Shown piece by piece: positions 8,909 through 16,671 of a stretch of DNA of 64,000 nt. How positions within the stretch are numbered: position 1 is the first letter of the stretch; each line of letters starts with the position of its first letter. Under the pieces are notes generated by a model that worked only from the letters and a program-made list of their open reading frames with translations, was not told the origin of the DNA and searched no databases. This stretch comes from Anaerobacillus alkaliphilus (GTDB lineage Bacteria > Bacillota > Bacilli > Bacillales > Anaerobacillaceae): the NCBI RefSeq assembly GCF_004116265.1, contig NZ_QOUX01000020.1, positions 1 through 64,000 on the forward strand, written 5' to 3'. The position numbers were made by a program, and so were the translations under genes.

Positions 8909-10363
8909 ATGACAGCATTTAACGCAGACTGGTCTTTAATGACTCCGGAGATTGTCTTAGCAGTTTTAGCTTTAACCGTTTTTACGATTGACTTTACTAC
9001 AGGAATTCGTGGTAAAAAGCCATTCATCGGAACGTTAAGTGTCATTTCACTTCTTGTCACGATTGTACTGGTAGTCATCTTTAATCAAACTCCAGGTACG
9101 ATTGGTTCAACATTTGTCGTCGATCCTTTTGCGATGCTATTCAAAATCGTTATCTTACTTGGAGTAGCGTTAGTAATTGTGAATTCGATGTCTTACCTGG
9201 ATAAACATGATGACATGTATCAAGGCGAATTTTATTCACTATTATTGTTCGCAGCATTAGGTGCGATGCTAATGGTATCTTCTGCAGATTTAATTACGTT
9301 GTTTATCGGATTAGAGATCCTAAGTATTTCTTCTTACTGCTTAGCTGGTTTCCGAAAACATCAAGCTAAATCAACAGAAGCTGCGCTGAAGTATGTAATA
9401 CTTGGCGGAACAGCATCAGCGTTTATTCTTTACGGAATGTCATTTATGTATGGCTTAACTGGTTCGACGAGCCTACTAGAAATTGGAGCGGCTATGCCAA
9501 CTCTTTACGCTCAGTATCCGTTCTTAATTATGATGTCACTATTCTTTATGGTAGCAGGCTTAGGGTTTAAAATATCAATTGTTCCATTCCATATGTGGGC
9601 TCCAGATGTTTACGAAGGAGCACCAACACCGATTACAGGGTTTTTAACAGCTGTTTCAAAAGTAGCGGGATTTGCGATCATGATCCGTATTTTAGCAGTT
9701 GGATTTGGTGGAATTTACGATCAGTGGTATTTCGTAATCGCAGTCATTGCAGCTCTAACAATGATTGTAGGTAATACAGTTGCCCTAGTCCAAACCAACA
9801 TTAAACGCCTAATGGCTTACTCGGGAATTGCGCAAGCTGGATATCTTTTAGTGCCTCTAGCTGCATTGTTAAATATTCATATTTCTCTAAGTATGATTGT
9901 GTACTATGCATTTGCGTATGTATTTATGACGTTAGGAGCGTTTGCGATCATATCATATGTGACTGAAAAAGAGAATGATGAAGAAATCTCAAGCTTTGCA
10001 GGTCTATATCGAAGATCACCGTTTCTTGCGCATTCAATGACTGTGTTTTTAGTGTCAATGGCGGGACTACCGATTACTGCAGGGTTTGTTGGGAAGGTCT
10101 ACATTTTCTTAGGGGTAATGACGAGTCAGATGGTTTGGCTTGCGGTTATTATGATCGTAACAAGTACAATCTCATTCTTCTATTACTTCGGGATCATCAA
10201 ACAAATGTACATGAGGGCACCTAAAGAAGAAGATAGCATGCTAAAAGCACCGACAAGCATTTCGCTTATCGTGACGATTTCTCTTATCGGTACTTTTGGG
10301 CTAGCTCTATTCGCCAACATGCTAACCAATTATATGAACGGCTTAAATTGGATCATCCTTTAG
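8909..10363 (+). CDS. nuoN: NADH-quinone oxidoreductase subunit N
   Basis: Third antiporter-like subunit, 484 residues with about 14 helices, typical for NuoN. FIGLEILSISSYCLAGF, SIVPFHMWAPDVYEGAPTP and QTNIKRLMAYSGIAQAGY are conserved proton-path segments. It is the last gene of the operon and is followed directly by a strong terminator. No nuoE, F or G follows. Confidence 0.96.
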   Translation: MTAFNADWSLMTPEIVLAVLALTVFTIDFTTGIRGKKPFIGTLSVISLLVTIVLVVIFNQTPGTIGSTFVVDPFAMLFKIVILLGVALVIVNSMSYLDKHDDMYQGEFYSLLLFAALGAMLMVSSADLITLFIGLEILSISSYCLAGFRKHQAKSTEAALKYVILGGTASAFILYGMSFMYGLTGSTSLLEIGAAMPTLYAQYPFLIMMSLFFMVAGLGFKISIVPFHMWAPDVYEGAPTPITGFLTAVSKVAGFAIMIRILAVGFGGIYDQWYFVIAVIAALTMIVGNTVALVQTNIKRLMAYSGIAQAGYLLVPLAALLNIHISLSMIVYYAFAYVFMTLGAFAIISYVTEKENDEEISSFAGLYRRSPFLAHSMTVFLVSMAGLPITAGFVGKVYIFLGVMTSQMVWLAVIMIVTSTISFFYYFGIIKQMYMRAPKEEDSMLKAPTSISLIVTISLIGTFGLALFANMLTNYMNGLNWIIL

Positions 10364-10385
10364 TATTACCAAATTATACATGGTT

Positions 10386-10420
10386 AAACCTACCAGAATA
10401 AATATTTTGGTAGGTTTTTT
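10386..10420 (+). terminator. Rho-independent terminator of the nuo operon
   Basis: AACCTACCA (10387-10395) pairs with TGGTAGGTT (10408-10416), followed by a T run. Confidence 0.85.
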
Positions 10421-10656
10421 CTTATGAAAATTAAACAATGTCGAACTTTCGAAAAAAATCTCGAAATAAATCTTATTTTGTAGTTTATCCTCCATTTTTC
10501 ACATAGCTTTTTTCCCTGAAATTCGTTATCATATAAATTGTGACCATGTTTAGGAAAATATGGTTTCAACAATCGATTGCACGGGAAATAAAAGAGAAAT
10601 AAAGGAAATTTGAATATGAAATTTGAATTGAACTTGAACATCCTAGATAAACTCAC

Positions 10657-10692
10657 ACAATTCATAATTCATAATTCAAAATTCACAATTTC
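10657..10692. repeat. AATTCATAATTC-type AT-rich repeat in the nuoN-ywzB gap
   Basis: Three tandem variants of AATTCATAATTC lie just before the ywzB ribosome site. The same word occurs in the inverted repeat between flhO and flhP. The rest of the 347-bp gap (10364-10710) holds only the nuo terminator and AT-rich DNA; an open frame on the minus strand there looks like random AT-rich sequence. Confidence 0.5.
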
Positions 10693-10710
10693 TCTCAAGG
10701 AGTTATACAT

Positions 10711-10944
10711 ATGTATGAGCCATTTGGTCAACAAGCACTTGTACACCTTTTTGTTAACTTAATGTTTTTGGTTGTTATTTGGTGGGCGTTACAAGCATTT
10801 CGCTTTGACGTGCTTGTAAAGAACCCGAAAAGTCCTCAGGGAATTGTCTTAACAATTGTCACTACGATTGCGTTAACTCATTTAGTAAGTAGCTTTTTCT
10901 TAGATTATCTGAACTACTCAAAAATGCTTCGATTCCTATTTTAA
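10711..10944 (+). CDS. ywzB: DUF1146 small membrane protein, YwzB family
   Basis: A 77-residue protein with two hydrophobic helices (residues 13-28 and 46-65) joined by a basic loop containing AFRFDVLVKNPKSPQG. This is the pattern of the DUF1146/YwzB family, whose function is unknown. In B. subtilis the gene lies between the atp operon and ywmB-murAA; here the nuo operon occupies the upstream side. AAGGAG precedes ATG 10711. Confidence 0.88.
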   Translation: MYEPFGQQALVHLFVNLMFLVVIWWALQAFRFDVLVKNPKSPQGIVLTIVTTIALTHLVSSFFLDYLNYSKMLRFLF

Positions 10945-11084
10945 CTTTTTAACTAAGCAAAGTTTGCAGTAATCGGCTGATTATGTCGACTTTTAACTAC
11001 AACTTCCATGTATTTATCCTCTCTATTTGGCAAAAATGCTAGTAAGTAGAGTTCGACGAAACGAACGTTAAGGAGAGAGAGAAC

Positions 11085-11870
11085 ATGGGGAATATACAGA
11101 GAAAAGATATTATGCAATATGTAGTATACTGCATAGCTTTATTAGGTCTTTATTTTGGTATAAGTTGGAGTGGAGAAGCAACTGATCATAAGTCGACGGG
11201 CGAGCTTGCAAAGATTATAGAAGTTATGGACAAACATGAGATTGAATTAACAGATTGGACGCTTTATACAAGGGAGCATTTAAATAGTTGGAAAACTGAA
11301 GGTGAGTATGAAGAAGAATTCCGGTTACTCAAAGAGAACACTCCAGAGTTTACATGGGAACCACTTGCAAATGATGAGCTACGAGGCCAAAAAAAGGCAG
11401 TAGCTACACGTACTTACCACGACACTCGTGTCACAGAAACACTTACCTACATTGTTTACCCTCACAACGAACAACTACATTCATATCTTATATATAACGT
11501 TCATGGCGAGAAGAAAGTAACAGAAGATCAATGGCAAACGCTAGACTGGATTATACAAAATAGGCTTGAAGACTTATTTCAGAACAATACCAAAATTTTC
11601 ACTTGTGTATCAGGAAACAGCAGTGATAAACTAAATTTTGGTTTTAAAAAACAGGCGGATGCGTTGTTAGCTGATTTTTCGGCACAAACAATTGAATCGT
11701 TAAAAGAGGAAACGTTCATTTCCATCTCTGCATACACTAACATATGGAACAATTCTTTAACAACGAATAATCAAAACATGAATTTACAAGTTGCAATTCG
11801 AGCAACACAAGGATTGGGCGGTAAAACAACCGTTACAATTGGAACGCCGATAATTACGACTGAATATTAA
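11085..11870 (+). CDS. ywmB: YwmB-family secreted protein
   Basis: A 261-residue protein with an N-terminal membrane/signal segment (about residues 10-26), then a soluble extracytoplasmic domain. It is assigned to YwmB (the misnamed TATA-box-binding-like family) by overall sequence character and by position immediately before murA, as in B. subtilis. GGAGAGAGAG precedes ATG 11085. Function is not established in the family. The gap to murA is 33 bp, so co-transcription is likely. Confidence 0.8.
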   Translation: MGNIQRKDIMQYVVYCIALLGLYFGISWSGEATDHKSTGELAKIIEVMDKHEIELTDWTLYTREHLNSWKTEGEYEEEFRLLKENTPEFTWEPLANDELRGQKKAVATRTYHDTRVTETLTYIVYPHNEQLHSYLIYNVHGEKKVTEDQWQTLDWIIQNRLEDLFQNNTKIFTCVSGNSSDKLNFGFKKQADALLADFSAQTIESLKEETFISISAYTNIWNNSLTTNNQNMNLQVAIRATQGLGGKTTVTIGTPIITTEY

Positions 11871-11903
11871 TATATTAGAAACTGGACGTCGGAGGGGAAT
11901 ACG

Positions 11904-13229
11904 TTGGAAAAAATTATTGTCCGAGGAGGTAACCGATTAACTGGCAAAGTAAAAGTAGAAGGCGCTAAAAACGCCGTTTTACCAGTGATCGCTGCATCTA
12001 TTCTAGGAAGTGAAGGCAAGAGCCATATTTATGATGTACCAGCACTTGCTGATGTATACACGATAAATGAAGTACTGAGAAATTTAAACATTGATGTGAT
12101 ATATGAGAACGGAGCTATTGAGGTTGATGCCCAAAAGGCATTGAAAACAGAAGCCCCATTTGAATATGTACGCAAAATGCGTGCGTCCTTCTTAGTTATG
12201 GGACCACTACTTGCCCGAGTTGGTCATGCAAGAATCGCTTTACCTGGAGGTTGTGCGATTGGCTCAAGACCAATTGACCAGCACTTAAAAGGTTTTGAAG
12301 CAATGGGAGCTGTTGTTGAGATAGGTAACGGCTTTATTGACGCCAAAGTTAGCGGGCGCCTAAAAGGAGCAAAAATTTATTTAGACTTCCCTAGTGTTGG
12401 AGCAACTGAAAACATTATGATGGCAGCTGCTCTTGCAAATGGAACAACAATCATTGAAAATGCTGCTGAAGAACCTGAAATCGTCTGCTTAGCTACCTAT
12501 TTAAATTCAATGGGAGCAAAAGTACGTGGCGCAGGTACTGGTACAATTCGTATCGAAGGTGTTGAAAAATTGGTTGGTGCGAGCCATACAATTATTCCAG
12601 ACCGAATTGAAGCAGGGACATTTATGGTAGCAGCCGCAATTACAGGTGGAAATGTGCTTGTAGAGGGTGCTTTATCAGAGCACTTACGACCTCTTATTGC
12701 CAAAATGGAGGAAATGGGTGTCACAATTATTGATGAAGAAAATGGGATCCGTGTCATTGGTCCAGAAAAACTGAAGCCAATCGATATTAAAACGATGCCA
12801 CATCCAGGCTTCCCAACGGATATGCAATCACAGATGATGTCTCTGTTACTTAGAGCAGAAGGCACAAGTGTAATTACAGAAACTGTGTTTGAAAATCGTT
12901 TCATGCACGTTGAAGAATTCCGTCGCATGAATGGAAATATTAAAATTGAAGGCAGAACAGCCATTATTTCTGGCCCAGCAACATTACAAGGAGCAGAAGT
13001 TGCCGCAACAGATCTTCGTGCTGGAGCAGCTCTTGTTATCGCAGGACTTGTTGCTGAAGGTTACACGAGAGTGATTGAATTAAAACACATTGATCGTGGA
13101 TACGTTGATTTTGCTGGAAAATTAAAAGCATTAGGTGCAAATGTTGAACGCGTATACGAGGTTGATCAGTCAAAACTTGAAAACCTTGATGCACCAGCAC
13201 CACTAAAAGTTAATCCAAACTTAGCATAA
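11904..13229 (+). CDS. murA: UDP-N-acetylglucosamine 1-carboxyvinyltransferase
   Basis: Transfers enolpyruvate from PEP to UDP-GlcNAc, the first committed step of peptidoglycan synthesis in the cytoplasm. The 441 residues cover the full enzyme. Lys22-Asn23 in GAKNAVLP and catalytic Cys117 in [13 protein letters not shown] are visible; Cys117 predicts fosfomycin sensitivity of the enzyme. The start is TTG after GGAGGGG. Position after ywmB and before spoIID matches murAA of B. subtilis. Confidence 0.96.
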   Translation: MEKIIVRGGNRLTGKVKVEGAKNAVLPVIAASILGSEGKSHIYDVPALADVYTINEVLRNLNIDVIYENGAIEVDAQKALKTEAPFEYVRKMRASFLVMGPLLARVGHARIALPGGCAIGSRPIDQHLKGFEAMGAVVEIGNGFIDAKVSGRLKGAKIYLDFPSVGATENIMMAAALANGTTIIENAAEEPEIVCLATYLNSMGAKVRGAGTGTIRIEGVEKLVGASHTIIPDRIEAGTFMVAAAITGGNVLVEGALSEHLRPLIAKMEEMGVTIIDEENGIRVIGPEKLKPIDIKTMPHPGFPTDMQSQMMSLLLRAEGTSVITETVFENRFMHVEEFRRMNGNIKIEGRTAIISGPATLQGAEVAATDLRAGAALVIAGLVAEGYTRVIELKHIDRGYVDFAGKLKALGANVERVYEVDQSKLENLDAPAPLKVNPNLA

Positions 13230-13238
13230 CGTATCATA

Positions 13239-13273
13239 GGGACTTACATCGATAAAGGTGTAAGTCCTTTTTA
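13239..13273 (+). terminator. Terminator after murA
   Basis: GGACTTACA (13240-13248) pairs with TGTAAGTCC (13259-13267), followed by TTTTT. Confidence 0.85.
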
Positions 13274-13338
13274 CATTCAAAAAAGCAACAGTAAATTTAC
13301 TGTTACTTTAATTTATTGTTTAAGCGCTTTCATTAGTA

Positions 13339-13596
13339 CTACAAAAGTACTTTCTTTTTGTCTAAATCTTGCTTCATCACAAGTAACTTATAAACAACAG
13401 TTTCTGCAATTGTTTTCGGATCTTCTCTGACGACTTTGCAGCGTATTTTTTGATTTTTTAATTGATGATATTGTTGATAAATCTTATCACGATCTGTGTC
13501 TTGGCTACCGTGCATGACAACTTCCCACTTATCTGTGATGAAGATGGTGAAAACAACTAGAGCTACAACCGGTCCAATGAGGAATGAAAGAGTCAT
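13339..13596 (-). CDS. Small single-helix membrane protein, unknown
   Basis: An 85-residue protein with one N-terminal hydrophobic helix (residues 2-20) and a charged, mostly helical tail rich in Lys and Asp. An AGGGGG ribosome site lies before the ATG at 13596. I do not recognise the family. It lies convergent to murA and shares that 3' gap. The ribosome site and the sensible membrane topology argue that it is a real gene; a shorter frame on the opposite strand is rejected. Confidence 0.6.
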   Translation of the reverse strand: MTLSFLIGPVVALVVFTIFITDKWEVVMHGSQDTDRDKIYQQYHQLKNQKIRCKVVREDPKTIAETVVYKLLVMKQDLDKKKVLL

Positions 13597-13713
13597 CCAA
13601 AAGCCCCCTATTAATGTAATTACTTACATTATAGCAAATGTTCATAAATTTGTTAAGAATTATTCACAAATTTGTTGAAAAGTATAGTTGACTTTCCTTA
13701 GAAAGTTATTGAC

Positions 13714-13747
13714 AAATAGAAAAAGTCACTTCGGAGGAAGTGACTTT
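13714..13747 (-). terminator. Terminator of the hemerythrin-like gene
   Basis: An 11-bp perfect stem, 13722-13732 with 13737-13747, with loop GGAG. The minus strand continues into a T-rich tract. A smaller hairpin ACTTTC-CTTA-GAAAGT lies at 13691-13706. Confidence 0.8.
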
Positions 13748-13760
13748 CACTAATAAGATT

Positions 13761-14432
13761 TTATGCAATTGAGAGCCCTTGCTCAAGTTCAGTCCAATCT
13801 TTTTCAGCAAGAACATTTTTTGCTAACTCACAAACACCACGGAATGCTTCAGGTGGTGCAAATTTCTGCATTTGGCTCAGCATGCCAACACGCTCATAAA
13901 CGTTCATCGCTGGTAACATATAAGAAAGGTATACGGCCATTTCTTCTGGAGGAATAGAAGAACGAAGCTTAACAGAAACTTCATCTAATTCCTCATCGGT
14001 CATATGCTGCCACAATACTTCCATAACTTCTACTTCTTCTGTTTGTAAGTGATTAAGATATTGTGCAAAAAAGCGATTATAATTTTTTGACCAGTTATTC
14101 CAGGCAACTTGACGCTCTTCTTTTGATAGTTGAGGTAAAATGGCAATTGCATCATCTAAACCAACAAGAATTTCCTCGGTACTAGTATGTTCTTCTTCTA
14201 ATCTTTCAGATAGCGCAGGTGCTAGCTTGTCAACTATTGGTTGAACGAAACTATCCTCGTGTTCAGCGTGACTATGTAACACTCGTGAAAGAGTTTGGAA
14301 GACTCTTGTAAACTCAGCTAAAGAAACATCATCCTCAACATTCAATGAACTAGCAGCAGACGAAATGTTACCTAACTCATACCTAAGTCCTTTATGTACA
14401 GCAGTAAATAATTCATATCGTAATTCCGTAAT
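13761..14432 (-). CDS. Hemerythrin-like protein, start codon unclear
   Basis: Cytoplasmic four-helix protein expected to bind a di-iron centre and sense or bind oxygen or related ligands. Ligand-type residues are visible in AVHKGLR, HSHAEHED, EEEHTSTEE and NHLQTEEVEVM. The only usual start is TTG 14345, which would drop the first helix with its HKGLR histidine. The frame continues upstream without a stop to 14462 and reads as family-like sequence (RYELFTAVHKGLRYELGN), but has no ATG, GTG, TTG or CTG there. I place the start at ATT 14432 near AGTAGG as the best guess. A lost start or an indel is equally possible. Confidence 0.75.
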   Translation of the reverse strand: MTELRYELFTAVHKGLRYELGNISSAASSLNVEDDVSLAEFTRVFQTLSRVLHSHAEHEDSFVQPIVDKLAPALSERLEEEHTSTEEILVGLDDAIAILPQLSKEERQVAWNNWSKNYNRFFAQYLNHLQTEEVEVMEVLWQHMTDEELDEVSVKLRSSIPPEEMAVYLSYMLPAMNVYERVGMLSQMQKFAPPEAFRGVCELAKNVLAEKDWTELEQGLSIA

Positions 14433-14621
14433 TATCCTACTTAGTAAATTAGTGTAAATTATTCAATAATCATAACATGTTTTGGAGGTGGTTTAAATAA
14501 CTTTTGGATACTTTTTACTATGAATATAGTACTAAAATACAAAGCCGTAACCCTTAATCATTAAAACTTAACTCAACTCATATGATTGAGAAAAAGGACA
14601 ATTATTGGGGGAGTTTCTAAG

Positions 14622-15056
14622 ATGAAAACAGTAGAACATAGTGTTGTCATTAATAAACCAGTTGATGAAGTGTTTTCTTTTATTGAAGATTTGCAAAGAC
14701 GGCCAGAGTGGGAACCCGGTGTGGTTGGGGTTGCGGTTTTAAAAGGTTGTTACAATCAACCGGGCGCGGTGATTGAAGTTACAAATCAAGTGTTAGGTAA
14801 GAAAATGGTCGCTGAGGCGGAAGTCATTGAATACATCGAAAATGAGAGAGTCATCTGTCGAGCAGAAAAACCATTTTATCATGAGATCGCCAATATATAT
14901 GAGGATATGGACGGTAAAACAAAGTTTACACGTAGAGCGACGGCCCAATTCGAGAAAGGCGCAGCAAAACTCGCCTCCACTTTAATCATGAACAAACTAG
15001 AAAAGACGTTTAAGAAAACCGTGGAAAATGCGAAAGAAGTGATAGAAAGAGAGTGA
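14622..15056 (+). CDS. SRPBCC (START/Bet v1-like) domain protein
   Basis: A 144-residue single-domain protein of the helix-grip fold that binds hydrophobic ligands. The N-terminal beta strand and helix (VVINKPVDEVFSFIEDL), the RRPEWEPGV loop and the long C-terminal amphipathic helix fit the polyketide-cyclase/SRPBCC pattern. ATG 14622 follows GGGGGAG; an in-frame start at 14586 has no support. No catalytic residues can be inferred and the ligand is unknown. It stands alone between the divergent hemerythrin-like gene and spoIID. Confidence 0.8.
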   Translation: MKTVEHSVVINKPVDEVFSFIEDLQRRPEWEPGVVGVAVLKGCYNQPGAVIEVTNQVLGKKMVAEAEVIEYIENERVICRAEKPFYHEIANIYEDMDGKTKFTRRATAQFEKGAAKLASTLIMNKLEKTFKKTVENAKEVIERE

Positions 15057-15149
15057 ATTGGTTTGTATTGAGGGTGTCAGGCACCTAAAATGGACAAAAT
15101 TACTCGAAATGTACGTTTGGAATGGAAAAAGTAATTAGAATAGGTTGGT

Positions 15150-15176
15150 CCAGAATGAATTCTCTGGGCTTTTTTA
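15150..15176 (+). terminator. Terminator after the SRPBCC gene
   Basis: CCAGA and TCTGG form a short stem around ATGAATTC, followed by GGGCTTTTTTATT. The stem is weak but correctly placed. Confidence 0.5.
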
Positions 15177-15184
15177 TTGTAGGC

Positions 15185-15359
15185 GGACTGAGAGGCTCTT
15201 ATTTTGCCGAAAACTTTACATTTTCGGTTTTCGCGGTCACAGAAGACCTTATTTGACTAAAATCAGGCTAAAACCGCATAAAAATTAAGAAATAAGAGCC
15301 GGTGAGACCGCAAAACTTAAAAATGAGCACTTTTTTCAAAAATAAGGTCTTCTCAGTCC
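15185..15359. repeat. 175-bp element with inverted ends and interleaved internal repeats
   Basis: The ends are GGACTGAGA (15185-15193) and TCTCAGTCC (15351-15359). Inside are three more complementary pairs: GGCTCTTATTT (15194) with AAATAAGAGCC (15290), GCGGTC (15233) with GACCGC (15306), and AAGACCTTATTT (15243) with AAATAAGGTCTT (15340). A local hairpin CCGAAAA/TTTTCGG lies at 15207-15227. It occupies most of the 473-bp gap before spoIID and looks like a MITE-type element. Confidence 0.75.
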
Positions 15360-15431
15360 ACTCCACCAGAACTTGTCTATCAAAATATACTAGGTTTGTC
15401 CTAAACATCCTGAATTTTTTCCTCAAACTTG

Positions 15432-15460
15432 GTCTAAGCCCTATCATTTTTGCATACAAT
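15432..15460 (+). promoter_or_regulatory. Candidate sigma-E promoter of spoIID
   Basis: CATACAAT at 15453-15460 is a perfect match to the sigma-E -10 consensus. GTCTAAG about 14 bp upstream is a weak -35. spoIID is a known mother-cell sigma-E gene in B. subtilis, which supports the call. Confidence 0.55.
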
Positions 15461-15529
15461 GCTAGAGAGTAAAATGAAAGAGACCGTCTACTAATCACAG
15501 CACAAAATCAAAGTATGGAGGCGTATGTA

Positions 15530-16567
15530 ATGCGACAATTAATTATTTTTGGCACGATTCTCTGCAGTATTATCCTTATTATTCCCACAATGCTAGTTCT
15601 AGCATTTCAAGGGGAAGACACTCCTGACAAATCTATGAAACCTACTGTAGTACAAACTTCCAACACAAGTTCTACTAATGTAACCATTCTACCAGCCGAA
15701 AATATTAGTGTACCTGTCTTCCGTACAAAAACGCAGGTTCTTGAAGAAGTTGACTTTGAAGAATACATTATTGGAGTTGTCGCTTCGGAAATGCCAGCAG
15801 AATTTTCTTTAGAGGCCTTAAAGGCGCAAGCATTGACGGCAAGAACCTTCATTATTAAACATATGCTAAACCCTGGAGATATTACTTTACCTGAGGGCGC
15901 AGTTGTCACTGATACGGTTATGCATCAAGTATTTCGAAACGATGCTGAACTTCGAGAGTTTTGGGGCAAGGATTATGCCTGGGCAAAAGCAAAGGTAACA
16001 GAAGCAGTTCAAGCCACACGTGGTCAAGTCATTACGTATGAAGGAAGTCCAATTACAGCTTCTTTCTTCTCAACAAGTAATGGCTATACAGAGAATTCTG
16101 AGGACTATTGGGCCAATGAGTTCCCTTACTTACGAAGCGTAGAGAGCCCGTGGGATAGTGAATCTCCTAGATACACAAAAGAAACAGTTGTTAGCTCGCA
16201 AGAATTTTTCCAAAAGCTTGGTGTGAAACTTCCGGGCGACGGTACAGTTGGAAAAATTACTTCTCGAACAGATAGTGGTAGAGTAGCGTCTGTTGAGATT
16301 AATGGAAAAACATTTACTGGTCGAGAAATACGAGAGAAGCTAGATTTAGACTCTAGCGATTTTCAATGGAAGAGAAATGGAAACAACGTAGTAATTCAAA
16401 CAAAAGGCTGGGGCCATGGTGTCGGAATGAGCCAATGGGGCGCAGAAGGTATGGCAAAAGAAGGCAGAACATACCGAGATATTATTAACCACTATTACCA
16501 GGATGTTCAAATTAGCTCAATTGAACCGTTTATCGCAAATCTAACAGCTTCAAGCAGTGTCCAATAG
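15530..16567 (+). CDS. spoIID: Stage II sporulation protein D (lytic transglycosylase)
   Basis: Mother-cell membrane-anchored lytic transglycosylase that cuts septal peptidoglycan during engulfment, acting with SpoIIP and SpoIIM. A single N-terminal membrane anchor spans residues 4-26. Glu95 in SLEALKAQALTART aligns with the catalytic Glu of B. subtilis SpoIID. The C-terminal WGHGVGMSQWGAEGMA signature is intact. ATG 15530 follows GGAGG at good spacing; an upstream in-frame ATG at 15515 overlaps that site. The hairpin terminator overlaps the stop codon. Confidence 0.95.
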   Translation: MRQLIIFGTILCSIILIIPTMLVLAFQGEDTPDKSMKPTVVQTSNTSSTNVTILPAENISVPVFRTKTQVLEEVDFEEYIIGVVASEMPAEFSLEALKAQALTARTFIIKHMLNPGDITLPEGAVVTDTVMHQVFRNDAELREFWGKDYAWAKAKVTEAVQATRGQVITYEGSPITASFFSTSNGYTENSEDYWANEFPYLRSVESPWDSESPRYTKETVVSSQEFFQKLGVKLPGDGTVGKITSRTDSGRVASVEINGKTFTGREIREKLDLDSSDFQWKRNGNNVVIQTKGWGHGVGMSQWGAEGMAKEGRTYRDIINHYYQDVQISSIEPFIANLTASSSVQ

Positions 16568-16582
16568 GATGCTGCTTTTTTG
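16553..16582 (+). terminator. Terminator overlapping the end of spoIID
   Basis: AGCAGTGTCC and GGATGCTGCT pair with two G-U pairs around AATA, followed by TTTTTT. The left arm lies inside the last spoIID codons. Confidence 0.75.
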
Positions 16583-16671
16583 AATTCTACCTTTTCAATA
16601 CATCCTAAATATGTAAAAATAAAAAGGTGACTTTATATCAGAAAAATCATTTAGGGAGTAGAAACTTAATT

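Noticed and set aside
10390-10665. 91-codon minus-strand frame after nuoN
   Set aside because: Covers the nuo terminator and AT-rich DNA; Phe-, Lys- and Asn-rich composition as expected from random AT-rich sequence, no ribosome site.
12497-12964. 155-codon frame antisense to murA
   Set aside because: Shadow of the murA reading frame; codon use and lack of a start signal argue against a gene.
13496-13678. Plus-strand 60-codon frame opposite the small membrane protein
   Set aside because: The opposite strand has a clear ribosome site and a membrane protein; this frame has neither.
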